Assembly (NCBI RefSeq): GCF_020252405.1
Contig: NZ_JADCDA010000016.1
Location: 1 to 62,487 of the forward strand
Direction: 5' to 3'
Origin: Aestuariivirga sp.
GTDB taxonomy: Bacteria; Pseudomonadota; Alphaproteobacteria; Rhizobiales; Aestuariivirgaceae
DNA: 62,487 bases
Under the pieces are notes generated by a model that was not told the DNA's origin, did no database searches, and worked only from the letters and a program-made list of their open reading frames with translations. Positions within the stretch are counted from its first letter, which is position 1. Every line of letters starts with the position of its first letter. Of the stretch, positions 32,671 through 41,909 are shown in pieces. The position numbers were made by a program, and so were the translations under genes.

Positions 32671-34560
32671 TCAGCCGCCGATCTCGCCGCCGTCGATGCG
32701 GGTGATGGCCACCACGGAAGGCCGCGGCAGGCCGTTGGGCGCGAAGTCCGGCCAGGTGGTGGAAAGCTTGCTCACGTTCTCCGAGTCTTCGCCCGGGTGC
32801 TGCACCGAGAGGAACAGCGTCTTGCCGTCCGGCGTGAAGAACGGGCCTGTGGCCTCCGCTCCCGTGGGGCAGGCGAACAGCGCGCGTGACAGGCCGCGGC
32901 CCGGCCCCTCGACATCCATGGCGAAGACGCCGTCGGCGATGCCGAAGTCGTTCTGCCCATCAGTGGCAATCCACAGGCGGCCCTTGGGGTCCATGGCGAT
33001 ATTGTCCGGCGTGGCGAACCAGCCATTGGCCGTCGTCTCCGGATGGAACGACGCCTTGATCTCCGGCTTCGAGGCGTCACCCGCCAGCACCAGCAGCGAC
33101 CAGGCGAAGTTTTCGGCCGCATGATCGATCTCCGCGCCGCTGCCCGGCGGGATGAGTTCGACGATCTGGCCCCACAGATTGGCGGCGCGCGGATTGGCGG
33201 CATCCACCTGCTCGGGCTTGCGCTTCTTGTTCTTGGTCATCACCGCATAGACGCGGCCGGTGACGGGCGAGACCTCCATGTCCTCCGGTCGGTCCATCTT
33301 CGTGGCGCCCAGCCTGTCGGCGGCGGCGCGGGCATTGATCAGCACCGTCGCCTGATCGGGGAAGCCGTTCTCCGCGGTGAGCGGCCCGGTGCCCTGCACC
33401 AGCGGCATCCACACCAGTGTGCCGTCGGCATTGAGCTTCGCCACCGAGAGCACGCCCTCGTCCAGCAGCTTCAGATTCGCCGCGCGGTCCGCCGCGTTGA
33501 AGGCATTCCTCGAGACGAAGCGGTAGAGATATTCGAAATAATCGTCATCGCCCATATAGACGACCGCGCGCCCATCCTTGTTGAGCGCCACCGCCGCGCC
33601 CTCATGGCCGAAGCGACCGAGTGCCGTGCGCTTCACCGGCACGGCGGAGGCATCATAGGGGTCGACCTCCACCACCCACTGGAAGCGGTTCAGCTCATTG
33701 GGCTCCTTCTCGACATTGAAGCGGTCATAGAAGCGGGCCAAGCCGTAGTAATCCTCGCTTGCCATGCCGATGCGCTCCAGCGCCTCGCGCGTCTGGGTCT
33801 TGGCCGGGTCGCCGCCGAAGAAGGAGGCGGACCATTCCTCGCAGGACAGCACGGTGCCCCAGGGCGTGTGGCCACCGGCGCAATTGGTGGAGGTGCCGAT
33901 CACCTTCGTTCCGGTGGGATCGGCGGAGGTCTTCATCAAGTCATGGCCCGCCGCCGGGCCGGAAATGGCGAATTCGGTGAAGCCGGTGATGCGCCGCGCC
34001 AGCGGCGAGCCCTCGACCACGCGCCAGACGCCATCCTTTTTCTCCACCTCGACAATGGTGAGGCCCACCGAAGCAAGCCCGATGTCCGCCTGATCCTTGC
34101 TCACCGCCTTGCCGGCATCGTCCTCAGAGGTGATCAGCCCGGGGAACATGATCTGGAAATCGGGATATTCGTTGTTGATCGCCAATATTCCGTGCTCGGA
34201 GGATTGCGAGCCCATGGGCAGGGGGAAATAGGCCATATGATCGTTGTTGTAGCCCGCCTGCTTCGACTGGCTGTCCGCCGTCTGGGTCGCGGGGTCGAAG
34301 GCCGGCGCATCGGCCGCCACCTTGTCGCCCCAGCGCAGCACCACATCCGCCTTGTAGCCATCCGCCACGTGATGCGTATGATCATAGATGCGCGGCAGCT
34401 CGGTGAAAGTGAGGCTCGAGACGGGCGCGGCCCGCGCCGGGCGCGGCAGGAGAGCCAGCGGCGAAGCGGCGGCCAGCGCCATGGCGCCAACGCCCGCCTT
34501 CAAGAGGTTGCGGCGCGAAAGCGTGGCCTGTTCCAAAGCGGACCCGACGAAACTGCTCAT
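32671..34560 (-). CDS. phoX: PhoX family alkaline phosphatase
   Basis: A 629-residue exported phosphatase of the DUF839/PhoX type. A twin-arginine signal (SRRNLLKAG, then a hydrophobic stretch ending ARAA) sends the folded, metal-loaded protein to the periplasm. Internal segments such as NCAGGHTPWGTVLSCEEW, VVYMGDDDYFEYLYRFV, MDRPEDMEVSPVTGRVY and LWIATDGQ belong to the calcium/iron-binding beta-propeller of PhoX. The enzyme frees phosphate from organic esters during phosphate starvation. The ATG at 34560 is placed by the Tat signal. A likely Pho box lies 50 bases upstream. Confidence 0.92.
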   Translation of the reverse strand: MSSFVGSALEQATLSRRNLLKAGVGAMALAAASPLALLPRPARAAPVSSLTFTELPRIYDHTHHVADGYKADVVLRWGDKVAADAPAFDPATQTADSQSKQAGYNNDHMAYFPLPMGSQSSEHGILAINNEYPDFQIMFPGLITSEDDAGKAVSKDQADIGLASVGLTIVEVEKKDGVWRVVEGSPLARRITGFTEFAISGPAAGHDLMKTSADPTGTKVIGTSTNCAGGHTPWGTVLSCEEWSASFFGGDPAKTQTREALERIGMASEDYYGLARFYDRFNVEKEPNELNRFQWVVEVDPYDASAVPVKRTALGRFGHEGAAVALNKDGRAVVYMGDDDYFEYLYRFVSRNAFNAADRAANLKLLDEGVLSVAKLNADGTLVWMPLVQGTGPLTAENGFPDQATVLINARAAADRLGATKMDRPEDMEVSPVTGRVYAVMTKNKKRKPEQVDAANPRAANLWGQIVELIPPGSGAEIDHAAENFAWSLLVLAGDASKPEIKASFHPETTANGWFATPDNIAMDPKGRLWIATDGQNDFGIADGVFAMDVEGPGRGLSRALFACPTGAEATGPFFTPDGKTLFLSVQHPGEDSENVSKLSTTWPDFAPNGLPRPSVVAITRIDGGEIGG

Positions 34561-34610
34561 GATCTCTTTCCCGACTGTTGATGGACACGACACCAAATCG
34601 ATCAGCCCCA

Positions 34611-34630
34611 GGTGACAGCCACGTGACGCC
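34611..34630 (-). promoter_or_regulatory. Candidate Pho box (PhoB site) upstream of phoX
   Basis: Read toward phoX, GGCGTCACGTGGCTGTCACC holds two GTCAC cores exactly 11 bases apart, the periodicity of 7-bp PhoB repeats separated by 4 bases. It ends 50 bases before the phoX start codon, where an activator site is expected. Confidence 0.65.
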
Positions 34631-34775
34631 GCCAAAAGGCCCGGACCAACCCCACGGCCGCCCTGCTCCGCACGGACTGTGCGGCCAGCTGGCAAACACC
34701 GGCAAGTTCAGGCGATGGCGGCGGCGAAGCGGATATCACCACATCCAAGTCTTCGATCATCGCTGAGGACACACC

Positions 34776-35085
34776 ATGTCTGACATGCAAGCCCCCACCA
34801 GCCCCGCGCTGAAGATCGCCCCGCTGAACCCGCCGCACCGCGCGATCGGCAGCCGCGTGCCGGGCGAGCTGCTGCCGCCGCTCGGCCTGTTGATGGTGGG
34901 CGGCCCCTTGATCGACGCCGGCCACCATGTGCGGCTGATCAATGCCGACATTGCGCCGATGAGCGTTGTGGAGATTCTGGCCGACCTCCGCCGCAACGTG
35001 CCCGATGCGCTGCTCATCGGCCATTCGGGTTCGACCTCGGCCCACCCCGTGGTGCTGGAGATCTGCGCCGCCGTGCGCTCGTCTG
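34776..35085 (+). pseudogene. Truncated B12-binding radical SAM protein (N-terminal domain only)
   Basis: The frame from ATG 34776 reads about 100 residues of a cobalamin-binding (B12) domain that precedes radical SAM enzymes. Its motifs are KIAPLNPPHRAIGSR, LLPPLGLLMVGGPLIDAGHHVRLINAD and DALLIGHSGSTSAHPVVLEICAAVR. No radical SAM domain follows. At about 35080 homology stops, and the frame runs into antisense lysK sequence to a chance stop at 35150. Intact relatives are several hundred residues long, so this is a remnant cut at, or fused to, the 3' end of lysK. A terminal deletion is the simplest explanation. Confidence 0.65.
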
Positions 35086-35086
35086 C

Positions 35087-36724
35087 TTATGCCGCCAACT
35101 CGCCCCGCACCGCCCGAGCGATGAGGGCGCGGGTGTTGTCAAGCCCATAAAGCGCCACGAAGCTGCCGAAGCGCGGGCCCCTCTCCTCGCCCAGCAGAAC
35201 CTGGTAGAGCATGTTGAACCAGCCCTGGCCGACGCCGACGGAGCCATCCTTCTGCGTGGTCCTGTAGGGATCGCGGCGGCCCACGTCATAGACCTTCTGC
35301 TGGATTTCATCGGGCGCGGCATGCGCGGGCAGCGCGGCGAGCGCGGCGGCGAGATCGTTCAGCGCCGCGGCCTCTTCCTCCGTGGGCGGACGATACTGCT
35401 TCCTCGGCTTCACGAAATCGTCGAAATATCTCAGCGCATGCTTCGCCAGCAGGTCGAGGCGCGGATGGGTTTCGGGCGAAAGGTCCGGCTGATAGCGGCG
35501 GATGAAGCCCCACAGCGCCGACTTGTCATGGGCATTCGCCACGGCCGCGAGATTGAGCAGCAGCGCGAAGGAAATGCCGCCCTCCTCAGGCGCCGGCGGG
35601 TTGCCGCCATGGATGTGCCAGGCGGGGTTCATCAGCCGGTCGGCCGGCTTGTCCGCCTGGCGCCGATAGGCCGAGAGGAAGGCGCCGTAATCGTCCACGG
35701 CGCGCGGGATCACGTCGAAATAGAGCCGCTTCGCCTCGCGCGGCTTGTTGTACATGAAGAGCGCCAGCGATTCCGGATCGGCATAGGTCAGCCACTCGTC
35801 GATGGTGAGCCCGTTGCCCTTCGACTTCGAGATCTTCTGGCCCACATCGTCGAGGAACAGCTCATAGACATAATGCTCCGGCGCCTCCGCGCCGAGGATC
35901 CCGCAGATCCGGTCATAGACCGGGGCGTTGGTCTGGTGGTCCTTGCCGAACATTTCGAAGTCCACGCCCAGAGCCGCCCAGCGCATGCCGAAGTCCGGCT
36001 TCCACTGCAGCTTGGTGCGGCCGCCCGTCACCTCCATGGTGACGTCGGCGCCATCCTCGTCGGTGAAGGTGATGGCGCCGGCTTTCGGGTCCACCTTCTT
36101 CATCGGCACATAGAGCACGCGGCCCGTCGCGGGCGAGATCGGCAGGAAAGGCGAATAGGTCGCCCGCCGCTCCTCTCCGAGCGTCGGCAGCATCACGCCC
36201 ATGATGTCGTCGAACTTCTCGAGCGCGCGGAGCAGCATCGCATCGAACTTGCCCGACTTGTAATATTCGGTCGCCGAAGCGAATTCATACTCAAAGCCGA
36301 AAGTATCAAGGAAGCGGCGGAGCATGGCGTTGTTGTGATCGCCGAAACTCTTGTAACCGCCGCCGAAGGGGTTCGGCACCGCGGTCAGGGGCATGTGCAG
36401 ATAGGGCTTCAGTGCGGCGGGGTCAGGCACCGTGTCCGGAATCTTGCGCATGCCGTCCATGTCGTCCGAGAAGCAGAGGAGCCTCGTTGGCACATCGCAG
36501 AGCAGCTCGAAGGCGCGCCTGACCATGGTGGTGCGCGCCACCTCGCCAAAGGTGCCGATGTGGGGAAGACCCGAGGGACCGTATCCCGTTTCGAACAGCA
36601 CTTCCGTCTTGCCGGTGCGTTTGACGCGGTCGACCAGCTTCCGGGCTTCCTCGAAAGGCCAGGCCTTGCTGGTCTCTGCGGCGGCGCGAAGGGCGGGGTC
36701 GACGGTCATATTGCGGTTTTCCAT
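35087..36724 (-). CDS. lysK: Lysine--tRNA ligase, class I
   Basis: A 545-residue class I lysyl-tRNA synthetase, the archaeal-type enzyme used by many alphaproteobacteria instead of class II LysS. The HIGH-like motif is in [13 protein letters not shown], and the KMSKS-like motif is KISKSKGNG. An all-helical anticodon-binding region fills the C-terminal third ([18 protein letters not shown] onward). Start candidates are ATG 36724 (MENRNM) and ATG 36709 (MTVDPAL); both fit. The gene is immediately followed by the broken radical SAM gene on the other strand. Confidence 0.96.
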   Translation of the reverse strand: MENRNMTVDPALRAAAETSKAWPFEEARKLVDRVKRTGKTEVLFETGYGPSGLPHIGTFGEVARTTMVRRAFELLCDVPTRLLCFSDDMDGMRKIPDTVPDPAALKPYLHMPLTAVPNPFGGGYKSFGDHNNAMLRRFLDTFGFEYEFASATEYYKSGKFDAMLLRALEKFDDIMGVMLPTLGEERRATYSPFLPISPATGRVLYVPMKKVDPKAGAITFTDEDGADVTMEVTGGRTKLQWKPDFGMRWAALGVDFEMFGKDHQTNAPVYDRICGILGAEAPEHYVYELFLDDVGQKISKSKGNGLTIDEWLTYADPESLALFMYNKPREAKRLYFDVIPRAVDDYGAFLSAYRRQADKPADRLMNPAWHIHGGNPPAPEEGGISFALLLNLAAVANAHDKSALWGFIRRYQPDLSPETHPRLDLLAKHALRYFDDFVKPRKQYRPPTEEEAAALNDLAAALAALPAHAAPDEIQQKVYDVGRRDPYRTTQKDGSVGVGQGWFNMLYQVLLGEERGPRFGSFVALYGLDNTRALIARAVRGELAA

Positions 36725-36812
36725 GAGTAATGGCGGGTGTTTAGGAAGGCAGCCGTGGCGGGTCAATCGAAACCGGTTGAAACGCGGCGCAGGAACAGCG
36801 ATATTGCACCGC

Positions 36813-37019
36813 ATGGACAGGAACGCTTCGAAAAAGCCAGCAAAATACGGAGTTGGGGGCTCCCAATCCGCACGGGTAGCGGGCATTGCCGCCGACGGCG
36901 TCGTCATTCTGAGGTCGCGCGGCCCGGCGACGCATTTTACCCAGCGCGAGGCCGACAGGGCCGTTGAAGCCGTGTTGGCCGCCCGCGGCAAGAATCGCGA
37001 TGCCGGCAAGAAGAGCTGA
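36813..37019 (+). CDS. Small unknown protein, first gene of a two-gene cassette
   Basis: A 68-residue basic protein with three parts: a lysine-rich start ([13 protein letters not shown]), a short beta-like core ([31 protein letters not shown]), and a basic tail ([12 protein letters not shown]). No family is recognised. Its stop codon lies 20 bases inside the next gene, so the two are probably translationally coupled. Positive charge at both ends suggests nucleic-acid or partner binding, but that is speculation. Confidence 0.55.
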   Translation: MDRNASKKPAKYGVGGSQSARVAGIAADGVVILRSRGPATHFTQREADRAVEAVLAARGKNRDAGKKS

Positions 37020-37641
37020 CCACCGCCAAGTCTTCATCAACTGCCCGTTTTCTTCCGACTACCAGGAAAAATTCGACGCAATCGTCTTCTCGGTCATCCG
37101 TTCAGGTTTCCAACCGCGTTGCGCACTGGAGACCGATGACGGGACCGAAAACAGGCTGCAGAAGATTTGCGACCTGATCGCGCAGTGCCGCCTCTCAATC
37201 CATGATATTTCGATGACCGAACTGGATGAGGGGTCCCAGTTGCCGCGTTTCAACATGCCGCTGGAACTCGGCCTGTTTCTGGGCGCCAAGAAATTCGGCC
37301 CGCCTAAGCAAAGGCAAAAGCGCTGCATCATCCTTGACCGGGAACCCTATCGCTATCAGAAATTCATATCCGACATCGCGGGTCAGGACATTCATGCTTA
37401 CGGAGGCGATGCGGATCGCCTCGTGGAAACCATCGCAACCTGGCTGCGAGACCAAGCCAAAGATCCCGGCGTGCCCGGCGGCAGGGCCATCAGCCGGGAT
37501 TTCCGGGCGTTTCAGCGGAGCCTTCCTGACATCTGCGCAGAAATCGATATCGATCCTCCCGAACTCACCTTCAAGGACTACCGAGACCTCGCAGCCAGTT
37601 GGATCGTCAGAGCTGCAAAGGATAGGGCGAGGAGAAGCTAG
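37000..37641 (+). CDS. TIR/nucleoside deoxyribosyltransferase-like protein of unknown function
   Basis: A 213-residue soluble protein. The N-terminal 150 residues read as alternating strands and helices: [46 protein letters not shown], then [17 protein letters not shown] and [19 protein letters not shown]. This is a flavodoxin-like order as in TIR, DUF4062 and nucleoside deoxyribosyltransferase domains. Glu89 in PLELG sits where those enzymes keep their catalytic glutamate. A helical C-terminal region follows. Such domains often cleave NAD or nucleotides in antiphage defence, but activity here is inferred from motif order only. Its base composition is less GC-rich than its neighbours. The start at 37000 overlaps the upstream small gene; its last 4 bases overlap the convergent hydrolase gene. 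Confidence 0.65.
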   Translation: MPARRADHRQVFINCPFSSDYQEKFDAIVFSVIRSGFQPRCALETDDGTENRLQKICDLIAQCRLSIHDISMTELDEGSQLPRFNMPLELGLFLGAKKFGPPKQRQKRCIILDREPYRYQKFISDIAGQDIHAYGGDADRLVETIATWLRDQAKDPGVPGGRAISRDFRAFQRSLPDICAEIDIDPPELTFKDYRDLAASWIVRAAKDRARRS

Positions 37642-38489
37642 CCAAGATACTTCCTGAAAAACCCAACCGTCCGCCCCCAGGCGAGATCCGCCGCCTCTTT
37701 GTTGTACCTTGCCGCATTGGTGTCGTTATTGAAGGCGTGGTTCACGCCCCCATAGAGGAAGGCCTCGAACACCTTGCCATCGGCCTTGAGTGCCGCGTCA
37801 TAATCCTTGATCCCGGCATTGATGCGCTCGTCGAGGCCGGCATAGTGGAGCATGAGCGGCGCTGTAATGCCCGGAACCTCCGCCGCCTTGGGCTGCATGC
37901 CGTAATAGGCCACACCGGCCTTGAGGTTCGGGTCGCCCGTCACCGCCAGCGCGTTGACGGCGCCGCCGCCCCAGCAGAAGCCCACCGCACCCACCTTGCC
38001 AGTGCCGCCCGCGATCTTGGCCAGCGCGTCCACGGCGGACTTGCTGAAGGCAACAACCTCGTCCGGCTTCAGCTCCTTGAACATCTCGCGGGCCTTGTCC
38101 TGGTCGGCCGGGGTCCCGCCAAGAGGTGTGAGATAGTCGGCTCCAAACGCGATGAAACCTTCCTTGGCCATGCGCCGCGTCACGTCCTTGATGTGGGGGT
38201 TGAGGCCGCGGTTCTCGTGGATGACGAGGACGGCCGGATAGCTTCCTGCCGCCTTGGGCCGCACCAGGTAGCCCTTGATGCCGGGCGCGATCTCCGCCGT
38301 CTCGGCCGTGATCGCGGGATCATTCTCCGGCACAATTTCCGCCTGCGCGTAATTGTTTTCAAGCACCGGCAGCAGCGCTGTGGCCGCCGCCGCGGAGCCC
38401 GCGAGCAGCGTCAACCGCTCCAGGAAGTCGCGCCGGTTCATGCCGCCATGCGTGTAGCGGTCGAAAAGATCGATGATTTTCTGTTCCAT
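37638..38489 (-). CDS. Dienelactone hydrolase family protein
   Basis: A 283-residue alpha/beta hydrolase. An N-terminal MNRRDFLERLTLLAG stretch resembles a twin-arginine signal, followed by a hydrophobic segment and an Ala-rich cleavage region, so it is probably exported. The nucleophile elbow is GFCWGGG (Cys, as in dienelactone hydrolase), with HENRGLNPHIKD before it. GLDERINAGI supplies the Asp region and GVNHAFNND the catalytic His. The YghX-type exported members have no known substrate; carboxymethylenebutenolide hydrolysis is only the family-level guess. Confidence 0.87.
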   Translation of the reverse strand: MEQKIIDLFDRYTHGGMNRRDFLERLTLLAGSAAAATALLPVLENNYAQAEIVPENDPAITAETAEIAPGIKGYLVRPKAAGSYPAVLVIHENRGLNPHIKDVTRRMAKEGFIAFGADYLTPLGGTPADQDKAREMFKELKPDEVVAFSKSAVDALAKIAGGTGKVGAVGFCWGGGAVNALAVTGDPNLKAGVAYYGMQPKAAEVPGITAPLMLHYAGLDERINAGIKDYDAALKADGKVFEAFLYGGVNHAFNNDTNAARYNKEAADLAWGRTVGFFRKYLG

Positions 38490-38550
38490 TTGCTTCGTTC
38501 CTCTTCCGTTCAGCTGTTCCAGTCTCTAAACGTGGACCCTGCAGCTCAGG

Positions 38551-41367
38551 ATGACAATGGATTCGCACCTTCGCACCGCCGTGGCGTCCGGCATGGGCGC
38601 CGTGATCGGCGGCGAACCCATGGAGCCCGCGCATGCGCTCGCCGCACTGGCCGAGGAGCCGCATCTGATCTGCCACTCCGTCTACCTGATCGAACGACTG
38701 GGCGTGGCCGCGCAGGCGCCGCGCGCCGCCGTGCGGGCCGCGCGCGAGCAGCGCCACCTCGACGTGGCCGAACTCTTCGCCTTCGTCTGCCCGGCCCGTT
38801 TTGCAACGCCGACGCCGGTGGGCTTTGCCCGCTCGCTGGCGCTGGAACCCGGCGCGGATGACGGGGAGACGGTGCGCCTCATCGCGGAAGATCTTCTCAA
38901 TCGCCTGTCGAATAAGCACTATCCTCTGCTGCGCGAGACGGCGGAGAACGCCGGTTTCCTCGCCCGCGCCAAATGGCCTTGGGCGGAGCCCGCGATGCGC
39001 GCGCTGCTGACGGCCAACCCCAGGATGGACGCCGGCAGCTTCGCCACCGGACTCAATGCCTGGGACCGCATCGAGGAATGGGAGGAGGACGGCAGCCGCG
39101 CGCCGGGCCGGCAGGACGCAATCGCACCGGAGGAGGCGCAGCGCTTCCTGCGCGAGGTGCTGGGAGCGGACTCCGAGCAGCGCGGCTCGCAGGCGGCCTA
39201 TGCGGGGGCGGCGACCTTCGCCTTCCAGCCGCGCCAGTCGAAAGAGATCAACAATATCCTGCTCGCCGAGGCGGGCACGGGGCTCGGCAAGACGCTGGGC
39301 TATCTCGCACCCGCTTATCTGTGGGCCCGGAAGAACGACGCCCCCGTGTGGGTCTCGACCTATACCAAGAATTTACAGCGCCAGCTGGACCAGGAGACCT
39401 CACGCCTGATCGAGAACCCGGAGGAGCGGAGCGCCAGGATCGTCATCCGCAAGGGGCGCGAGAACTATGTCTGCCTCCTCAACATGCAGGAGGTCTTCGG
39501 CAGGCTCACCTCGGCCAACCCGCGCACCGCTCTCCTCGCCGCGCTGATCTCGCGCTGGGCACGCTTCACGCGGGACGGCGACATGGCCGGCGGTGACTTC
39601 CCCTCCTGGATCCTGTCGCTGTTCAACGACCTCTCGCTCGATGGCGAGCAGCGCGGCGTGACGGCGCAGTCGCTTGGCCTCACCGACCGGCGCGGCGAAT
39701 GCATTTATTCCGCCTGCCCGCATTACCGCCGCTGCTTCATCGAGCGTTCGGTCCGCGCGGGGCGCAATGCCTCCATCGTCATCGCCAACCACGCGCTCGT
39801 CCTGCACCAGGCCGCCATCGACCACGCGCTCGGCGTCGCGCTCACCGGGGAGGAGGCGGCAGCCCCCGGCGGCATCCGCCGCATCGTCTTCGACGAAGGG
39901 CACCATTTGTTCGACGCCGCGGACTCCGCTTTCTCCGGCCACCTCACGGCGCTCGAGACGGCCGAACTCCGCCGCTGGATCAGGGGACCGGAGGCCGAGC
40001 GCCGCCGCGGCCGCGGCCTGGCGGACCGTATCGGCGATCTTCTCGGCGAGGACGAGAGGGGCCGGACGCTCCTGCAGCAGGTGCTGCGCGCCGCGCTCGC
40101 TCTGCCCGGCCCCGGATGGACGCGCCGCGTGCAGGCGGGCCAGCCGGAGGGGCTGGCGGAGAATTTCCTCTCGCTCGTCCGCCAGCAGGTGCTGGCGCGC
40201 GCGGAACAGAACGCGGGCTCCGGCCACACCATCGAGACGGACTGCCTGCCGCTGGCCGATGGCCTTGCGGCGGCGGCGGCGGCGTTGATGGGCGCGCTGC
40301 TCGATCTGAAAAAACCCATGTCCGGCCTCGCCAACGCGCTGGCGAAGAAGCTCGACGACGAGGCCAAGGACCTCACCACCCATGACCGCGGGCGGATCGA
40401 GGCCGTGTCGCGCTCGCTCAAGCGGCGCGGCGAGCTGATGGTGGGCGCGTGGGCCGACATGCTGAAACGGCTGCTTGAGGAGAAGAACCCGCTCTTCGTC
40501 GAGTGGTTCGACATCGCGCAGGCCTTCGGACGCGAGCATGACGTGGGGCTGCACTCGCACTGGCTGGACCCGACGGAGCCCATGGCGCTTGCCGTGCTGC
40601 GCCAGGCGGACGGCATCGTCATCACCTCGGCGACGCTCAAGGACCGGCCGCCCGACGTGCCGGACGACTGGGCCAATGCCGAGATGCGCACGGGCGCGGT
40701 GCACCTGCCCTACCCCGTGAAGCGCAAGAGCTGGGAGTCGCCCTTCGACTATCCGGATGCGAGCCGCGTCATCGTGGTCACCGATGTGAACCGCGAGGAC
40801 ATGGACCAGGTGGCGGCGGCCTACCGCGAACTCTTCCTCGCCGCGGGCGGCGGGGGGCTTGGCCTCTTCACCGCCATCTCGCGGCTGCGCGCCGTGCACA
40901 TGCGGCTGGTGAAGCCCCTCGCCGATGCGGGGCTTCCGCTCTATGCGCAGCATGTGGACCCGATGGACACCGGCACCCTCGTCGACATGTTCCGCGCCGA
41001 GCGCGATGCCTGCCTGCTCGGAACGGACGCGGTGCGCGACGGGGTGGATGTTCCCGGAGATTCCCTCCGCCTCATCGCGCTCGACCGCGTTCCGTGGGGA
41101 ACGCCGACCATTCTGGAGCGCGCCCGCAAGGAGGCCTTCGGCGGCAATGCCTATACCGACATGGTGGTGCGGCTGAGATTGCGCCAGGCCTTCGGGCGGC
41201 TGATCCGCCGCGCCGGCGACCGCGGCCATTTCGTGGTGCTCGACCCGCGGCTGGCCTCGCGCTTCCTCACCGCCTTTCCGCCGGGCGTCGCGGTGTCCCG
41301 GCTGGGGCTGGCCGACGCCATCGACGCGGTGCGCGGCCGGCTGGACAATTTGCGCTCCAGAACCTAA
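38551..41367 (+). CDS. DinG/Rad3-like ATP-dependent DNA helicase with iron-sulfur cysteines
   Basis: A 938-residue superfamily 2 helicase. About 240 N-terminal residues have no clear domain. Walker A (AEAGTGLGKTLGY) follows, and then a cysteine set Cys in ENYVCLLN, two in GECIYSACPHY and one in RRCFIE, which spans the Walker A-DEAH interval as in the iron-sulfur domain of XPD/DinG. Next come DEGHHLFDAADS (DEAH-type box), then TSATLKD and a C-terminal motor ending with RLIRRAGDRGHFVVLDPR (motif VI region). Such enzymes unwind forked or G-quadruplex DNA in repair. ATG 38551 or 38557 is the start. A TerB-like gene follows 25 bases later. Confidence 0.88.
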   Translation: MTMDSHLRTAVASGMGAVIGGEPMEPAHALAALAEEPHLICHSVYLIERLGVAAQAPRAAVRAAREQRHLDVAELFAFVCPARFATPTPVGFARSLALEPGADDGETVRLIAEDLLNRLSNKHYPLLRETAENAGFLARAKWPWAEPAMRALLTANPRMDAGSFATGLNAWDRIEEWEEDGSRAPGRQDAIAPEEAQRFLREVLGADSEQRGSQAAYAGAATFAFQPRQSKEINNILLAEAGTGLGKTLGYLAPAYLWARKNDAPVWVSTYTKNLQRQLDQETSRLIENPEERSARIVIRKGRENYVCLLNMQEVFGRLTSANPRTALLAALISRWARFTRDGDMAGGDFPSWILSLFNDLSLDGEQRGVTAQSLGLTDRRGECIYSACPHYRRCFIERSVRAGRNASIVIANHALVLHQAAIDHALGVALTGEEAAAPGGIRRIVFDEGHHLFDAADSAFSGHLTALETAELRRWIRGPEAERRRGRGLADRIGDLLGEDERGRTLLQQVLRAALALPGPGWTRRVQAGQPEGLAENFLSLVRQQVLARAEQNAGSGHTIETDCLPLADGLAAAAAALMGALLDLKKPMSGLANALAKKLDDEAKDLTTHDRGRIEAVSRSLKRRGELMVGAWADMLKRLLEEKNPLFVEWFDIAQAFGREHDVGLHSHWLDPTEPMALAVLRQADGIVITSATLKDRPPDVPDDWANAEMRTGAVHLPYPVKRKSWESPFDYPDASRVIVVTDVNREDMDQVAAAYRELFLAAGGGGLGLFTAISRLRAVHMRLVKPLADAGLPLYAQHVDPMDTGTLVDMFRAERDACLLGTDAVRDGVDVPGDSLRLIALDRVPWGTPTILERARKEAFGGNAYTDMVVRLRLRQAFGRLIRRAGDRGHFVVLDPRLASRFLTAFPPGVAVSRLGLADAIDAVRGRLDNLRSRT

Positions 41368-41392
41368 CTGTCAGCGCTTGAGGAGGACGTAA

Positions 41393-41806
41393 ATGCCCGG
41401 CACCATTTCGACCGAACAGGCGCTCATCTACACCATGGTCACCATGTCAGGCGTGGAGGGCAAGATCAACGCCATCGAACTCGCCGAGATCCGCCAGCTG
41501 GTGGAGACGCTGCCGGTCTTCGCCGATTTCGACGAACACCGGCTGATGGGGGTGGCGCGGGAAGCCGGTGAAATCCTGCAGGACAGCGAGGGGCTGAAGG
41601 CCATCCTCGGCCTGATCAAGGCGGCGCTGAGCCCCAAGCTGCGCGAAACGGCCTATGCGCTGGCCGTCGAAGTCGCGGCCTCCGACCTCGCGGTGGGCAA
41701 GGAGGAACTCCGCTTCCTCGCCATGCTGCGCGATGCGCTGGGGCTGGACAAGCTGGTGACCGCCGCACTGGAGCGCTCGGCCATCGCCAGGTACCAGACG
41801 GAATAG
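41393..41806 (+). CDS. TerB-like (tellurite resistance B) domain protein
   Basis: A 137-residue helical protein with the TerB pattern: ALIYTMVTMSGVEGKINAIELAEI, LKAILGLIKAALSPKLRETAYALAVEVAASD, and KEELRFLAMLRDALGLD. The acidic residues between helices can bind metal. TerB-domain proteins range from tellurite resistance to phage defence and membrane stress; a single free-standing copy in a core region gives no clear function. It follows the helicase with 25 bases between, preceded by GGAGGA, so the two may form an operon. Confidence 0.82.
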   Translation: MPGTISTEQALIYTMVTMSGVEGKINAIELAEIRQLVETLPVFADFDEHRLMGVAREAGEILQDSEGLKAILGLIKAALSPKLRETAYALAVEVAASDLAVGKEELRFLAMLRDALGLDKLVTAALERSAIARYQTE

Positions 41807-41830
41807 GCCTCCGCCCAGCCCGCTCAGCAA

Positions 41831-41909
41831 TCACCTTGCGCGGGCTTGACCCGCGCATCCTTTTTGGCGGATCGGAAAAGGATGCCCCGGTCGAGCCGGG
41901 GCAAGGTGA
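41831..41909. repeat. 79-bp long palindromic intergenic element
   Basis: The ends TCACCTTGC and GCAAGGTGA, and inner arms GGGCTTGACCCG-like and GGATGC/GCATCC, make an imperfect palindrome around GGCGGATCGG. It is unrelated to the REP families above. It lies in the 495-bp gap 41807-42301. The rest of that gap holds an AT-rich patch (41910-41990), and a short minus-strand open frame ending at 42010 that I could not assign. Nothing else is evident. Confidence 0.8.

Noticed and set aside
39400-41229. A 609-residue minus-strand open frame inside the DinG-like helicase gene
   Set aside because: No conserved motifs; the plus strand has a full set of helicase motifs.
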